Below the pieces are notes generated by a model. The model made no database searches, was not told the DNA's origin, and worked only from the letters and a program-made list of their open reading frames with translations. From Rossellomorea orangium (GTDB taxonomy: Bacteria; Bacillota; Bacilli; Bacillales; Bacillaceae_B), in assembly GCF_019334305.1 (NCBI RefSeq), contig NZ_JAHWGH010000008.1, positions 124,001-188,000 on the forward strand: 64,000 nucleotides of DNA, in the 5' to 3' direction. A program made the position numbers and the translations under genes. Below, in pieces: positions 34,552-47,290 of the stretch. Positions within the stretch are counted from its first letter, which is position 1, and each line of letters begins with the position of its first letter.

Positions 34552-35574
34552 ATGATCAGTATTTCAGATGTAAAGAAAATCTATCAATCCAAAAATGGTC
34601 CGATTGCTGCAGTTGATGGAGTAAATATTGACATTGCCGAAGGAGAAATTTTTGGAGTGATCGGCTATAGTGGTGCAGGTAAAAGTACGCTGATTCGGAT
34701 GCTCAATGGACTCGAGGTTCCGAATCAGGGTATTGTCGATGTGAATGGACAAATCGTTTCCAAGGTGAAGGGGAAAAAGTTGCGAGAGGCAAGACAGTCC
34801 ATTGGAATGATTTTTCAACACTTTAACCTCCTCTGGTCCCGGACTGTCCTGCAAAATATTATGTTCCCCTTGGAAATTGCAGGGGTACCCAAGAAGGAAA
34901 GGATACAAAGAGCCAATGAATTATTGGTGCTGGTCGGATTGGAAGGCAGAGGGGATGCCTATCCTTCTCAACTGAGCGGAGGGCAGAAACAAAGAGTCGG
35001 GATAGCGAGGTCTCTGGCGAATAATCCAAACGTCCTTCTATGCGATGAAGCCACCTCAGCATTAGACCCGCAAACCACCGATTCCATCCTTGATTTGCTG
35101 GTGGACATCAATCAACGGTTAGGACTCACAATCGTCTTGATCACCCATGAAATGCATGTGATCAAAAAAATCTGTCACCGTGTGGCTGTCATGGAAAAAG
35201 GGAAGGTTGTAGAAATTGGTGATGTCCTGGAAGTGTTCCGGAATCCACAAGAGCAGGTGACAAAGCGATTTGTAAAGGAAGTATCCCAAGGAGAGGAAAC
35301 GGGAGAAACAATTCAGCACCTATTGGAACAGTATCCGAATGGAAAAGTCATTAAATTTACATTCGTGGGCGATTCGACTGAGCAACCGCTCATCACCAGC
35401 CTGATCAGGAAATTCGATCTTGAAGTCAATATCCTGCAAGGGCAAATTTCACAAACACAAAAAGGAGCTTACGGTACGCTATTCGTCCATCTGGACGGGG
35501 AAGAACAGACGGTCAACAAAGCCGTTCAGTTTGCCGAAGAGCAGTTGGTTAAGGTGGAGGTGTTACGAGGATGA
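34552..35574 (+). CDS. metN: Methionine ABC transporter ATP-binding protein
   Basis: 340 residues. Walker A GYSGAGKSTL is near residues 38-47, signature LSGGQKQRVGIARSLA, Walker B NVLLCDEATSALDP, H-loop ITHEMHVI. A C-terminal NIL domain (from about residue 260) binds methionine for feedback inhibition in this family. It powers import of methionine through MetP. GAAGGTGGAG precedes the ATG. It overlaps metP by four bases. Confidence 0.95.
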   Translation: MISISDVKKIYQSKNGPIAAVDGVNIDIAEGEIFGVIGYSGAGKSTLIRMLNGLEVPNQGIVDVNGQIVSKVKGKKLREARQSIGMIFQHFNLLWSRTVLQNIMFPLEIAGVPKKERIQRANELLVLVGLEGRGDAYPSQLSGGQKQRVGIARSLANNPNVLLCDEATSALDPQTTDSILDLLVDINQRLGLTIVLITHEMHVIKKICHRVAVMEKGKVVEIGDVLEVFRNPQEQVTKRFVKEVSQGEETGETIQHLLEQYPNGKVIKFTFVGDSTEQPLITSLIRKFDLEVNILQGQISQTQKGAYGTLFVHLDGEEQTVNKAVQFAEEQLVKVEVLRG

Positions 35575-36239
35575 TGGAGAACTTATTTCCGAATGTGGAT
35601 TGGGAAAAGATGTGGGAAGCCACCCTTGAAACCCTTTATATGACCGGGATGTCGGTGTTAATTACATTTGTATTGGGGATGATCCTTGGAATTTTGTTAT
35701 TTCTTACATCCAAGGAAAATTTGTGGGAGAACAAGCTTACTTATACCATAACGAGTGCAGTGGTCAACGTGTTCCGCTCCATCCCGTTCATTATCCTGAT
35801 TGTACTATTGATTCCCTTCACCAAATTATTATTGGATACGATACGTGGAGCGAACGCAGCTCTTCCTGCTTTGATCATAGGAGCGGCTCCTTTCTATGCC
35901 AGGATGGTTGAGATTGCTCTGAGAGAAGTGAACAAAGGCGTCATTGAAGCAGCGAAAGCAATGGGAGCTAAAACGAGTACAATTATATGGAAAGTATTGA
36001 TTCCTGAATCACTTCCGGCTTTAATATCAGGAATCACAGTAACAGCCATCGCCCTCGTTGGATATACAGCGATGGCAGGGGTCATCGGGGCAGGAGGCTT
36101 GGGGAATCTCGCCTATCTGGATGGATTCCAGCGCAGCAGGGAAGATGTAACACTGGCAGCAACGATCATGATTTTACTTGTCGTTTTCGCCATTCAACTA
36201 ATAGGTGATTTCTTTACAAATAAATTAGATAAAAGATAA
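35571..36239 (+). CDS. metP: Methionine ABC transporter permease
   Basis: 222-residue permease with five membrane helices and the ABC coupling motif EAAKAMGAKTSTIIWKVLIP. The N-terminal NLFPNVDWEKMWEATLETL is typical of MetI/MetP. It forms the homodimeric channel of the methionine importer. The start overlaps metN (ATGA), so translation is coupled. Confidence 0.94.
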   Translation: MMENLFPNVDWEKMWEATLETLYMTGMSVLITFVLGMILGILLFLTSKENLWENKLTYTITSAVVNVFRSIPFIILIVLLIPFTKLLLDTIRGANAALPALIIGAAPFYARMVEIALREVNKGVIEAAKAMGAKTSTIIWKVLIPESLPALISGITVTAIALVGYTAMAGVIGAGGLGNLAYLDGFQRSREDVTLAATIMILLVVFAIQLIGDFFTNKLDKR

Positions 36240-36255
36240 AAAGGAGAGAATGATA

Positions 36256-37080
36256 ATGAAAAAATGGGCAGCAGGTATTATTGCAGCAACGAGTATCTTT
36301 GGTTTAGCAGCATGCGGGAGTGATTCAAGTTCCGGAGGGAGCGACGAGAAGGAGTTAGTGGTTGGGGCATCGAATGTACCTCATGCAGAAATCCTTGAAC
36401 AAGTGAAGCCGATCTTAGAGGAGGAAGGGATCGATCTTCAAATCGAAACGTATCAGGACTATATCCTACCGAACAAAGACCTGGATAATGGGGACCTGGA
36501 TGCGAACTATTTCCAAACCACACCGTATATGGACTTACAAATGAAAGAAAATGACTATGATTTCGTCAACGCCGGCGGAATTCATATCGAGCCGATCGGT
36601 GTATACTCTAAAAAGTATAAATCACTTGAGGACCTTCCAGAAGGCGCAACGATTCTCATGAGTAACTCCGTTTCCGACCATGGACGCATCCTCACATTAT
36701 TGGAGAAAAAGGGTCTGATTACATTAAAAGACGGTGTCGAGAATACACAGGCTCAACTGGAAGACATCAAAGAAAACCCTAGAAAGCTGAAATTCGATTA
36801 TGAATACGAAGCAGCCCTGCTTCCACAAATGTATGAAAATGAAGAAGGGGATGCGGTCGTCATCAATTCGAACTATGCCATCGATGCTGGCTTGAAGCCA
36901 CTCGAAGATTCAATTGCCATCGAAGACAGTAACTCACCGTACGTAAATGTGATTGCGGTGAACAAAGGTGATGAAAACAAAGAAGAGGTAAAAGCTTTGG
37001 TTGAGGCATTGCGCTCAAAAGAAATCCAGGACTTCATCAATGAAGAATGGGACGGAGCGGTTGTACCGGTAACTGAATAA
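36256..37080 (+). CDS. metQ: Methionine ABC transporter substrate-binding lipoprotein
   Basis: 274 residues. A lipoprotein signal ends in LAAC (Cys20). Family hallmarks are VGASNVPHAEILEQVKPIL, QDYILPNKDLDNGDLDANYF and PIGVYSKKYKSLEDLPEGA. It captures methionine outside the membrane for MetNP. An ATG at 36250 overlaps AAGGAGAG; the ATG at 36256 has proper spacing. Last gene of the S-box operon. Confidence 0.95.
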   Translation: MKKWAAGIIAATSIFGLAACGSDSSSGGSDEKELVVGASNVPHAEILEQVKPILEEEGIDLQIETYQDYILPNKDLDNGDLDANYFQTTPYMDLQMKENDYDFVNAGGIHIEPIGVYSKKYKSLEDLPEGATILMSNSVSDHGRILTLLEKKGLITLKDGVENTQAQLEDIKENPRKLKFDYEYEAALLPQMYENEEGDAVVINSNYAIDAGLKPLEDSIAIEDSNSPYVNVIAVNKGDENKEEVKALVEALRSKEIQDFINEEWDGAVVPVTE

Positions 37081-37087
37081 CAATCAT

Positions 37088-37121
37088 AAGCCGATGCTGA
37101 CTATTCAGCATCGGCTTTATT
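37088..37121 (+). terminator. Rho-independent terminator of metNPQ
   Basis: AAGCCGATGCTG...CAGCATCGGCTT stem then TATTT. Confidence 0.9.
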
Positions 37122-37216
37122 TGATCACAGCCCTTTCCGTAATTTAATAACATAATCATTTCCTGATTGGCTCATACTATTTCCGATGAATCTATTTTGA
37201 GATGGAGTTGAATGAA

Positions 37217-37582
37217 ATGCAGATGGAACCGAGAAATACAACAGAAGCAGCCCTTCATGATTATAAAATGGGACTTGGAATCTTCACTGAGAAAATGCCG
37301 GAACTGGCAGAGCAGTACAACACATTTACTGAGCACTGCTTTAGAGAAGGAGTACTTACCAAAAAAGAAAAACAGCTGATTGCCCTTGGAATCAGTCTGT
37401 ATTCACAGGATGAATACTGCATCATCTATCACACAAAAGGATGCCTCGATCAAGGGTGCAGTGAGGAAGAAATCCTTGAGGCCATCGGCGTAACAGCTGC
37501 ATTCGGCGGAGGAGCCGTCATGAGCCAGGCAGTCACCCTGGTTCAACAGTCCATTCAAGACTTGAATCAATTAAAGCAATAA
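37217..37582 (+). CDS. yurZ: Carboxymuconolactone decarboxylase (AhpD-like) family protein YurZ
   Basis: 121-residue all-helical CMD-family protein, placed between metQ and sufC as yurZ is in B. subtilis. The redox motif of AhpD-type members (CxxC-x3-H) is only partly present: the segment DEYCIIYH keeps the second cysteine and the histidine, but the first cysteine is Asp. A disulphide peroxidase function is therefore unlikely without another cysteine, such as the one in TKGC. The ATG at 37217 follows GGAG at a good distance; an ATG at 37202 has no site. Confidence 0.8.
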   Translation: MQMEPRNTTEAALHDYKMGLGIFTEKMPELAEQYNTFTEHCFREGVLTKKEKQLIALGISLYSQDEYCIIYHTKGCLDQGCSEEEILEAIGVTAAFGGGAVMSQAVTLVQQSIQDLNQLKQ

Positions 37583-37906
37583 CCTAATCGAGAGGGAGAA
37601 ATCCTTCTCTTTTTTTATATTACGGTACATTCAACCTAACGAAATAGTCGCGAAAACTTAATAAATATACAAAGTGGTTAATAAATTTCCGTTGATGCAC
37701 TATTAATTGGCAGTATAATGGCGGAATTTTGTGAAAACTTAAGGGTAGCCCCCGGGAGTGATTCTGAAGGTGAATTTTTCAGAAAAAATGATGAAATACC
37801 GGTTTTGTCTTATGAACGAGGGGGTAGTATAGTTGTAAAGTAATTAAAAACCTGAAAGGAATGATTCATTATCGACTCTCTTGAGAGTATCTCGTACACA
37901 AGTGAA
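37583..37906. other. Stretch between yurZ and the small ORF
   Basis: After the yurZ terminator it carries a promoter TTGATG (37692-37697), 16-bp spacer, TATAAT (37714-37719), then a ~150-base leader with a GGGTAGCCCCCGGGAGTG patch. No recognised riboswitch was identified. Confidence 0.5.
37589..37618 (+). terminator. Terminator after yurZ
   Basis: GAGAGGGAG...CCTTCTC imperfect stem followed by seven T. Confidence 0.72.
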
Positions 37907-38065
37907 ATGGAAAAGGCTATGCATGGAGCCCATGGGATTGGTTATGAGGTGTACAAACGAAAGCATGATGTCAGGATGCAAGTAGAGCAAAAGAGAGAGC
38001 AGGAATACAAGGAAAGCAGAAGAATGATTGCGGCCCTTGATCGCAGGGTGCACGCTAATATATAA
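37907..38065 (+). CDS. Small charged protein of unknown function (52 aa, start uncertain)
   Basis: A 52-codon frame from ATG 37907, rich in Lys, Arg and Glu, with a helical central part (KHDVRMQVEQKREQEYKESR) that may form a coiled coil. The ATG has no good ribosome site. The same frame is open back to 37868, where an ATT is preceded by GAAAGGA at seven bases, giving a 65-codon version. A promoter upstream (37692) and a strong terminator downstream support a real transcript. No family recognised. Confidence 0.5.
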   Translation: MEKAMHGAHGIGYEVYKRKHDVRMQVEQKREQEYKESRRMIAALDRRVHANI

Positions 38066-38366
38066 TAAGGAAGAAAAAAGGAAACCAGTGTAGGATGTGC
38101 ACTGGTTTTTTGCTGTTTATAGATGATGAAAGGGCAGAAAACCGGCTAAAGTCCGCCAAAGAGAAACAAGTCATCGACATCCTACATTTTTCCACCCATT
38201 TAGGACAACAATAGATAAGGATTCTATCGTCCGGTTAACATGAACTGACAACTTGAAAAAGTTGATTATAGCTTTTATTTGTTATAAGATTGTAATGAGA
38301 ATAAATTGAGAATGATTAAAGAATTGTATTCTTAAATTCATTATAAAGTCACGGAGGTAAATACAC
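38066..38366. other. Stretch between the small ORF and sufC
   Basis: Holds the terminator at 38081-38112 and an AT-rich sufC promoter region with candidate -10 TATAAG near 38283. No clear Fur, PerR or riboswitch signal was seen. Confidence 0.45.
38081..38112 (+). terminator. Rho-independent terminator after the small ORF
   Basis: AAACCAGTG...CACTGGTTT stem and T tract. Confidence 0.85.
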
Positions 38367-39152
38367 ATGGCAGGTTCTACTTTAACAATTAAAGATCTTC
38401 ATGTTGAGATTGAAGGAAAGGAAATCCTGAAAGGGGTTAACCTTGAAATTAAGGGTGGAGAAATCCACGCAGTAATGGGACCAAATGGTACAGGTAAATC
38501 AACTTTATCTTCTGCGATCATGGGTCACCCGAAGTATGAAGTGACAAAGGGAAGCATCACGTTCGACGGTGAAGATGTCCTTGAAATGGAAGTGGATGAG
38601 CGCGCTCGCGTAGGTCTATTCCTTGCAATGCAATATCCAAGTGAAATCAGTGGCGTAACGAACGCAGACTTTTTACGTTCAGCCATCAACAGCCGTCGTG
38701 AAGAGGGCGAAGAAATTTCCCTTATGAAATTCATCCGCAAAATGGATTCCGAAATGGAATACCTTGAGATGGATCCGGACATGGCTCAACGTTACCTGAA
38801 CGAAGGATTCTCAGGCGGAGAGAAGAAACGTAATGAAATCCTTCAATTAATGATGATCGAACCAAAGATCGCTATCCTTGATGAAATCGATTCAGGTCTT
38901 GATATCGATGCTCTTAAAGTTGTTTCAAAAGGAATCAACAAAATGCGTGGGGAAGATTTCGGTTGCCTGATCATCACTCACTATCAGCGTCTTCTTAACT
39001 ACATCACTCCAGATCATGTTCACGTCATGATGCAGGGACGCATTGTGAAATCAGGCGGCGAAGAATTAGCTCAACGCCTTGAGGCGGAAGGATATGACTG
39101 GATTAAAGAAGAGTTAGGAATCAAAGACGAAACTGTTGGCCAAGAAGCGTAA
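38367..39152 (+). CDS. sufC: Fe-S cluster assembly ATPase SufC
   Basis: 261-residue ABC-type ATPase of the SUF scaffold. Walker A GPNGTGKSTLSSA is near residues 38-50, signature region FSGGEKKRNEI, Walker B IAILDEIDSGLDIDALK, H-loop ITHYQRLL. It binds SufB and SufD and drives cluster assembly on the SufBCD complex in the cytoplasm. GGAGGT precedes the ATG. First of sufCDSUB. Confidence 0.97.
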   Translation: MAGSTLTIKDLHVEIEGKEILKGVNLEIKGGEIHAVMGPNGTGKSTLSSAIMGHPKYEVTKGSITFDGEDVLEMEVDERARVGLFLAMQYPSEISGVTNADFLRSAINSRREEGEEISLMKFIRKMDSEMEYLEMDPDMAQRYLNEGFSGGEKKRNEILQLMMIEPKIAILDEIDSGLDIDALKVVSKGINKMRGEDFGCLIITHYQRLLNYITPDHVHVMMQGRIVKSGGEELAQRLEAEGYDWIKEELGIKDETVGQEA

Positions 39153-39169
39153 GTGTTAGGGGGATGAAA

Positions 39170-42139
<2,970 letters not shown>

Positions 42140-42178
42140 TGCTCTCCTTCGGCCCTACCAAAGAATGGAGGAATCAAC

Positions 42179-43576
42179 ATGGCTAAGAAAGCGCCTGAGA
42201 TCGGGGATTATAAATATGGATTCAGCGATAAAGACGTTTCCATTTTCCGCTCGAAACGTGGTTTGACGCGTGAAATCGTAGAAGAAATCTCCCGCATGAA
42301 AGAAGAACCTCAATGGATGCTTGATTTCCGTTTGAAATCACTTGAGCATTTTTATAATATGTCAATGCCTCAATGGGGCGGAGATATGCAGGAATTGAAC
42401 TTTGATGAAATCACTTATTACGTGAAGCCATCTGAAAAATCTGAGCGCAGCTGGGATGAAGTACCTGAAGAGATCAAGCAAACATTTGATAAACTAGGGA
42501 TTCCTGAAGCTGAGCAAAAGTATCTTGCAGGGGTATCTGCACAGTATGAATCAGAGGTTGTATATCACAATATGCAATCAGATCTTGAAGATATGGGAAT
42601 CGTATTCAAAGATACAGATTCTGCTCTTAAGGAAAATGAAGAGCTATTCCGTGAGCATTGGGCGAAGGTTATCCCTCCTACGGATAATAAATTCGCTGCC
42701 TTGAATTCAGCGGTATGGTCCGGTGGATCGTTCATCTACGTACCTAAAGGGGTAAAGGTGGATACACCACTTCAAGCTTACTTCCGTATTAACTCTGAGA
42801 ACATGGGTCAGTTCGAGCGTACGTTGATCATCGTTGACGAAGGCGCAAGCGTTCACTATGTAGAGGGTTGTACAGCACCGGTTTACACAACGAACTCACT
42901 TCACTCTGCAGTCGTTGAGATCATCATCAAAAAAGATGCATACTGTCGATATACGACGATTCAAAACTGGGCGAACAACGTGTTCAACCTGGTAACGAAG
43001 CGTGCCGTATGTGAAGCGAACGCAACGATGGAATGGGTGGATGGAAACATCGGTTCAAAACTGACGATGAAATATCCGGCTGTCATCCTGAAAGGTGAAG
43101 GCGCACGTGGTATGACACTATCCATTGCACTTGCAGGGAAAGGCCAGCACCAGGATGCCGGAGCGAAAATGATCCACCTGGCACCTAACACATCTTCTAC
43201 GATCGTCTCTAAATCCATCTCAAAGCATGGTGGTAAAGTAACGTACCGTGGAATTGTACACTTTGGCCGTAAAGCAGAAGGCGCACGCTCAAATATTGAG
43301 TGTGATACGCTGATCATGGATAATCAATCGACTTCCGATACGATTCCTTACAACGAGATCCTTAACGATAACATTTCGTTAGAGCACGAAGCGAAGGTAT
43401 CAAAAGTATCTGAAGAACAGTTATTCTATCTGATGAGCCGCGGTATTTCAGAGGAAGAAGCAACAGAAATGATCGTAATGGGCTTCATCGAGCCATTCAC
43501 GAAAGAACTTCCGATGGAATACGCAGTTGAAATGAACCGTCTGATCAAGTTTGAAATGGAAGGTTCAATCGGATAA
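42179..43576 (+). CDS. sufB: Fe-S cluster assembly scaffold SufB
   Basis: 465-residue scaffold, full length for the family. Seen: the SufB family segments [51 protein letters not shown] and C-terminal [17 protein letters not shown]. It holds the nascent cluster with SufC and SufD. GGAGGA precedes the ATG. Last gene of the operon. Confidence 0.97.
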   Translation: MAKKAPEIGDYKYGFSDKDVSIFRSKRGLTREIVEEISRMKEEPQWMLDFRLKSLEHFYNMSMPQWGGDMQELNFDEITYYVKPSEKSERSWDEVPEEIKQTFDKLGIPEAEQKYLAGVSAQYESEVVYHNMQSDLEDMGIVFKDTDSALKENEELFREHWAKVIPPTDNKFAALNSAVWSGGSFIYVPKGVKVDTPLQAYFRINSENMGQFERTLIIVDEGASVHYVEGCTAPVYTTNSLHSAVVEIIIKKDAYCRYTTIQNWANNVFNLVTKRAVCEANATMEWVDGNIGSKLTMKYPAVILKGEGARGMTLSIALAGKGQHQDAGAKMIHLAPNTSSTIVSKSISKHGGKVTYRGIVHFGRKAEGARSNIECDTLIMDNQSTSDTIPYNEILNDNISLEHEAKVSKVSEEQLFYLMSRGISEEEATEMIVMGFIEPFTKELPMEYAVEMNRLIKFEMEGSIG

Positions 43577-43586
43577 TCTACATGTC

Positions 43587-43621
43587 AAACTCCCTTGATG
43601 TTTATCAGGGGAGTTTTTTCT
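43587..43621 (+). terminator. Rho-independent terminator of the suf operon
   Basis: AAACTCCCTTGAT...ATCAGGGGAGTTT stem, then T tract. Confidence 0.88.
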
Positions 43622-43714
43622 TTTTCTAAATGGCGGTGGATCAAGCCAAACATAAGAATTTCCATTTCCCTTATGATAAAATGGACATGTTCATAATAAA
43701 GCAGGTGAATGCGG

Positions 43715-44557
43715 ATGATATACATAGGAGTCACAGGTTGGGGAGATCATGATACCCTTTATGAGAATATCTCTCTACGTGATAAATTAAAAGAATATGG
43801 AGCCCATTTTCCCATCGTAGAGGTAGACACGACGTTTTACGCGGTCCAGCCTGTTCGCAATGCTGAAAAATGGGTACGAGAAACACCGGAAAATTTTAAA
43901 TTCATTGTAAAAGCTTATCAGGGGATCACCGGGCATCAGCGTGGAGAAATCCCCTTCGAAACAAAGGAAGACATGTTCCGGGCATTCAAGGATTCCCTTC
44001 TGCCATATGTGAAGGCAGATAAATTAGCCATGGTCCTGCTGCAATTTCCACCATGGTACGACTGTAAAAAAGAGCATGTCGCATATATCCGGTATTGCAG
44101 GGAGCAGTTAAAGGACTTTCCCCTTGCACTTGAATTCCGTCATCAGAGCTGGTTCAGACCGGAGTATCGGGAAAAGACCTTATCCTTCATGGGAAATGAA
44201 GGCTGGATCCACAGTATTTGCGATGAACCACAGGCAGGAGAGGGGTCTGTACCTCGGGTGCTCGAAGCCACCCATAAAGAGGCTACGCTCATTCGGTTTC
44301 ACGGCAGGAATCTGTATGGATGGAATAAACCGAATGGGGAAGACTGGCGTGAGGTTCGCTATCTTTATCGCTACAATCGTGCCGAACTGGAAGAGTGGAT
44401 TCCTCACATTCATCGCTTACATGAAAACTCGAAAGATTTATATATTTTATTTAACAATAATTCTGGAGGAGACGCCGCAGCAAATGCGAAAGAACTGATT
44501 GAATTGCTGGGCATCGAGTATGACGGGCTTGCACCGAAGCAGCTGGATCTTTTCTAA
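43715..44557 (+). CDS. yunF: DUF72 family protein YunF
   Basis: 280 residues in a TIM-barrel-like fold: IGVTGWGDHDTLY at the start, VEVDTTFYAVQP, LALEFRHQSW and YILFNNNSGGDAAANA near the end are DUF72 hallmarks. The reaction is not established. ATG 43709 overlaps the GCAGGTG site; ATG 43715 has correct spacing. Heads the yunF-yunE-yunD-yunC run. Confidence 0.88.
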   Translation: MIYIGVTGWGDHDTLYENISLRDKLKEYGAHFPIVEVDTTFYAVQPVRNAEKWVRETPENFKFIVKAYQGITGHQRGEIPFETKEDMFRAFKDSLLPYVKADKLAMVLLQFPPWYDCKKEHVAYIRYCREQLKDFPLALEFRHQSWFRPEYREKTLSFMGNEGWIHSICDEPQAGEGSVPRVLEATHKEATLIRFHGRNLYGWNKPNGEDWREVRYLYRYNRAELEEWIPHIHRLHENSKDLYILFNNNSGGDAAANAKELIELLGIEYDGLAPKQLDLF

Positions 44558-44577
44558 TGACAGGAGATGAAAGATAG

Positions 44578-45402
44578 ATGGAATGGATTGTTCTTCTATC
44601 CATTGGACTTTTAGCAGGGGCGATCGGTTCCCTCGTCGGACTCGGCGGTGGTGTGATCGTTGTACCTGCCTTGATATACTTTGGTACATATACAACCTTG
44701 ATAGATGGCATGAACCCTCAAACGGCTGTAGGTACTTCTTTGGTTATTATGATTTTTACGGGATTATCATCCACCCTTGCTTACTTGAAGCATAAAACCG
44801 TCGATTATAAAAGCGGCTTGATTTTCTTTGCCGGGAGCGGACCTGGTTCCATAGTCGGTGCGTGGGTGAACAAAGGCTTGAATATGGAGAGCTTTAATCT
44901 TTACTTCGGAATTTTCATGATATTGATAGCCGTGATTCTGATGGTGCGGAATAAATTAAAGCCCATTGAAAAATTCAGGAATGCATCCTTCCAACGGGAA
45001 TTCACCGATCCAAGCGGAGAGACATTTCGCTACGGATATCCTCCTGTCCTGGGTGCGGCCATTGCCTTTGTCGTCGGCTTCACATCCGGATTATTCGGCA
45101 TTGGAGGGGGCTCATTGATGGTCCCTGCCATGATCCTGATCTTCTTATTCCCACCTCATGTGGCCGTGGCAACGTCCATGTTCATGATTTTTCTGTCGGC
45201 AATTGTAAGTTCCGGCACACATGTCCTGTTCGGGAATGTTAAATGGCTCTATGCACTCGCTCTCATCCCGGGAGCCTGGATCGGCGCAAAGATCGGGGCG
45301 TATATCAACACGAAGCTCGAATCCAAAGTATTGGTTAGTGTATTGAGAATTATTTTGATATTAATTGGAATTCGGTTGATTTATCAAGGAATGACAGGAT
45401 AA
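44578..45402 (+). CDS. yunE: TauE/SafE-family sulfite/anion exporter YunE
   Basis: 274-residue membrane protein of about eight helices in two repeated halves, with the family motif GSLVGLGGGVIVVPALIY in the first half repeated as FGIGGGSLMVPAMILIF in the second. Family members export sulfite or organosulphur anions; the cargo here is unknown. AGGAGATG precedes the ATG, 20 bases after yunF. Confidence 0.88.
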   Translation: MEWIVLLSIGLLAGAIGSLVGLGGGVIVVPALIYFGTYTTLIDGMNPQTAVGTSLVIMIFTGLSSTLAYLKHKTVDYKSGLIFFAGSGPGSIVGAWVNKGLNMESFNLYFGIFMILIAVILMVRNKLKPIEKFRNASFQREFTDPSGETFRYGYPPVLGAAIAFVVGFTSGLFGIGGGSLMVPAMILIFLFPPHVAVATSMFMIFLSAIVSSGTHVLFGNVKWLYALALIPGAWIGAKIGAYINTKLESKVLVSVLRIILILIGIRLIYQGMTG

Positions 45403-45429
45403 TATACCTCCTATAGGAGTGAACGACTT

Positions 45430-46782
45430 ATGAGAGAAACCATTCATATTTATCATACGAACGATCTTCACAGTCACTTTGAACATTGGCCCAGGATCAG
45501 AGATTTCCTCAAACAGCGAAAACAGCAGCATGTGATGGACGGGGACTCTGTGTATGTATTCGATATCGGAGATCACGTTGACCGATGGCACCCTTTGAGT
45601 GAAGCGACGTTGGGACTAGGGAATGTAGAGTTATTAAATGAAGCGGGGTACGATGCCGTCACAATCGGCAATAACGAAGGGATCACCCTTGATTATGATG
45701 ATTTAAACAATCTCTATAAAGATGCCGAATTTGATGTGATTGTCGGGAACCTGCTGGATCAGTCATCCGGGCGTCCCGACTGGATAGATACTCACCGGAT
45801 TTATCAGACGGGTAGAGGAGGGAAGATTGGTGTCATTGGATTAACGGCCTATTTCAAGCCTTTTTACGAAGCGCTCGGCTGGAATATCACTTCACCAATA
45901 GATGAATTAAAGAGATTGGTTGACGAGCTTCATCCCAAAGTGGATATGATCATTCTGCTTTCGCACTTAGGAATCAAGGATGACGAGATGATTGGGGAGC
46001 AATTCCCTGAAATAGACGTCATTCTCGGTGCACATACCCACCATGTATTACCTGTGGGCAAAATGGTGAAAGGGACCATGCTGGGTGCCGGAGGGAAATA
46101 TGGTCACTACGTCGGTCATGTGACCATTGAAGTGGATACGGCTACAAAGCAAATCGTAGAAAAAAAGGCAGTGTTATATGAACAGCATGAACTCCCTTCA
46201 GTTGAGGGGGAAGAAGAGGAGATTCTTGATTGGATTCGCAAGGGGGAAAAATTATTAGAGCAAGAGATTACCCGGCTGAAAGCACCTCTCCCAGTCGATT
46301 GGTTTCAGCCATCCCTCCTTCCTGACAGGCTTTGTGCAGCACTTGTGGAATGGTGTAGTGCTGATTGCGGATTCTTAAATTCAGGTCTTCTTATGGATGG
46401 TCTTCATGAGGGAGCAGTGACAAAGCAGGATTTGCATAGCATCCTTCCCCATCCCATCAACCCATGTATGATCCGGATGAAGGGAGCTGAGCTGAAGGAA
46501 ATCATTAAGCAGACTCTCAATGAGGATTGGCCGAATCTTGAAGTGAAGGGCCTTGGGTTCAGGGGGAAAGTGATGGGTAGATTTGTATATTACAATATTC
46601 ATTTCAGTAACCATGATATCCTGATTGGAGACTCCCCGATCGAGCCTTCAAAAATGTACAAACTGGCGCTTCCTGATATGTTCACTTTCGGTCACTTCTT
46701 TCCAGACCTTCAAAGGCTTGAGAAAAAGTACTTTATGCCGGAGTTTTTACGGGACGTTTTGGAATGGAAATTAAAGCAGTAA
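45430..46782 (+). CDS. yunD: Metallophosphoesterase/5'-nucleotidase-family protein YunD
   Basis: 450 residues. N-terminal calcineurin-like phosphoesterase with IYHTNDLHSHF, DIGDH, TIGNNEG, LLSHLG and GAHTHH metal-binding motifs; C-terminal 5'-nucleotidase domain after about residue 285. No signal peptide is visible, so unlike secreted UshA-type enzymes it is probably cytoplasmic. Substrate unknown. Follows yunE by 27 bases. Confidence 0.88.
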   Translation: MRETIHIYHTNDLHSHFEHWPRIRDFLKQRKQQHVMDGDSVYVFDIGDHVDRWHPLSEATLGLGNVELLNEAGYDAVTIGNNEGITLDYDDLNNLYKDAEFDVIVGNLLDQSSGRPDWIDTHRIYQTGRGGKIGVIGLTAYFKPFYEALGWNITSPIDELKRLVDELHPKVDMIILLSHLGIKDDEMIGEQFPEIDVILGAHTHHVLPVGKMVKGTMLGAGGKYGHYVGHVTIEVDTATKQIVEKKAVLYEQHELPSVEGEEEEILDWIRKGEKLLEQEITRLKAPLPVDWFQPSLLPDRLCAALVEWCSADCGFLNSGLLMDGLHEGAVTKQDLHSILPHPINPCMIRMKGAELKEIIKQTLNEDWPNLEVKGLGFRGKVMGRFVYYNIHFSNHDILIGDSPIEPSKMYKLALPDMFTFGHFFPDLQRLEKKYFMPEFLRDVLEWKLKQ

Positions 46783-46838
46783 ATAGGTCACCGTTTCTTC
46801 ATTCATAACATACATATGAGTGAAGGGAGCGATGAAAT

Positions 46839-47141
46839 ATGATGAATGTATCTCCAATTACCATTGGAGGACATACCTTTACAGCCATATCTGTTGAACT
46901 TCCGAAAACCAATCTCCTCGTCGTGACGAGTGAAAAAGGATATATCATGTGTGGGGCACTTGATGTTGCGCTGCTGAATGAGAAGTTAAAGGACAGGGGG
47001 ATCATCGCCGGAAGAGCGGTCGGTGTGAAAACCATTGATCAGCTACTGGATGCGCCACTGGAGTCCATCACCTACGAAGCTGCGAATCTCGGTATCCATA
47101 CAGGGATGGCCGGCAGGGATGCGCTGTTAAAGATGATATAA
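46839..47141 (+). CDS. yunC: DUF1805 family protein YunC
   Basis: 100 residues with the conserved LVVTSEKGYIMCGALDVALL and AGRAVGVKTIDQLLD. It matches B. subtilis YunC in length and position. No known activity. AAGGGAG precedes tandem ATGs at 46839 and 46842. Last gene of the yun run. Confidence 0.86.
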   Translation: MMNVSPITIGGHTFTAISVELPKTNLLVVTSEKGYIMCGALDVALLNEKLKDRGIIAGRAVGVKTIDQLLDAPLESITYEAANLGIHTGMAGRDALLKMI

Positions 47142-47150
47142 AAGTTGAGA

Positions 47151-47183
47151 ATGACCAGTGCTCATAACAGAGTAACTGGTCTT
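47151..47183 (+). terminator. Hairpin terminator after yunC
   Basis: GACCAGT...ACTGGTC stem followed by TTTGTTA. Confidence 0.65.
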
Positions 47184-47290
47184 TGTTATGGGAGAAAGAG
47201 AATCATTAAGGGGGAATTTGAGCTATTGGTAGGTGGATCCCGCATGTAGAAAGGGGTTTATCACATTTTCACATTGCTGGTATAAGGATA

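Noticed and set aside
37618..37860. Unknown riboswitch in the long leader before the small ORF at 37907
   Set aside because: No conserved pairing pattern or terminator was evident by eye. Only the promoter is reported.
42961..43317. 118-codon minus-strand frame in sufB
   Set aside because: Shadow of sufB, which has all family motifs in the plus frame.
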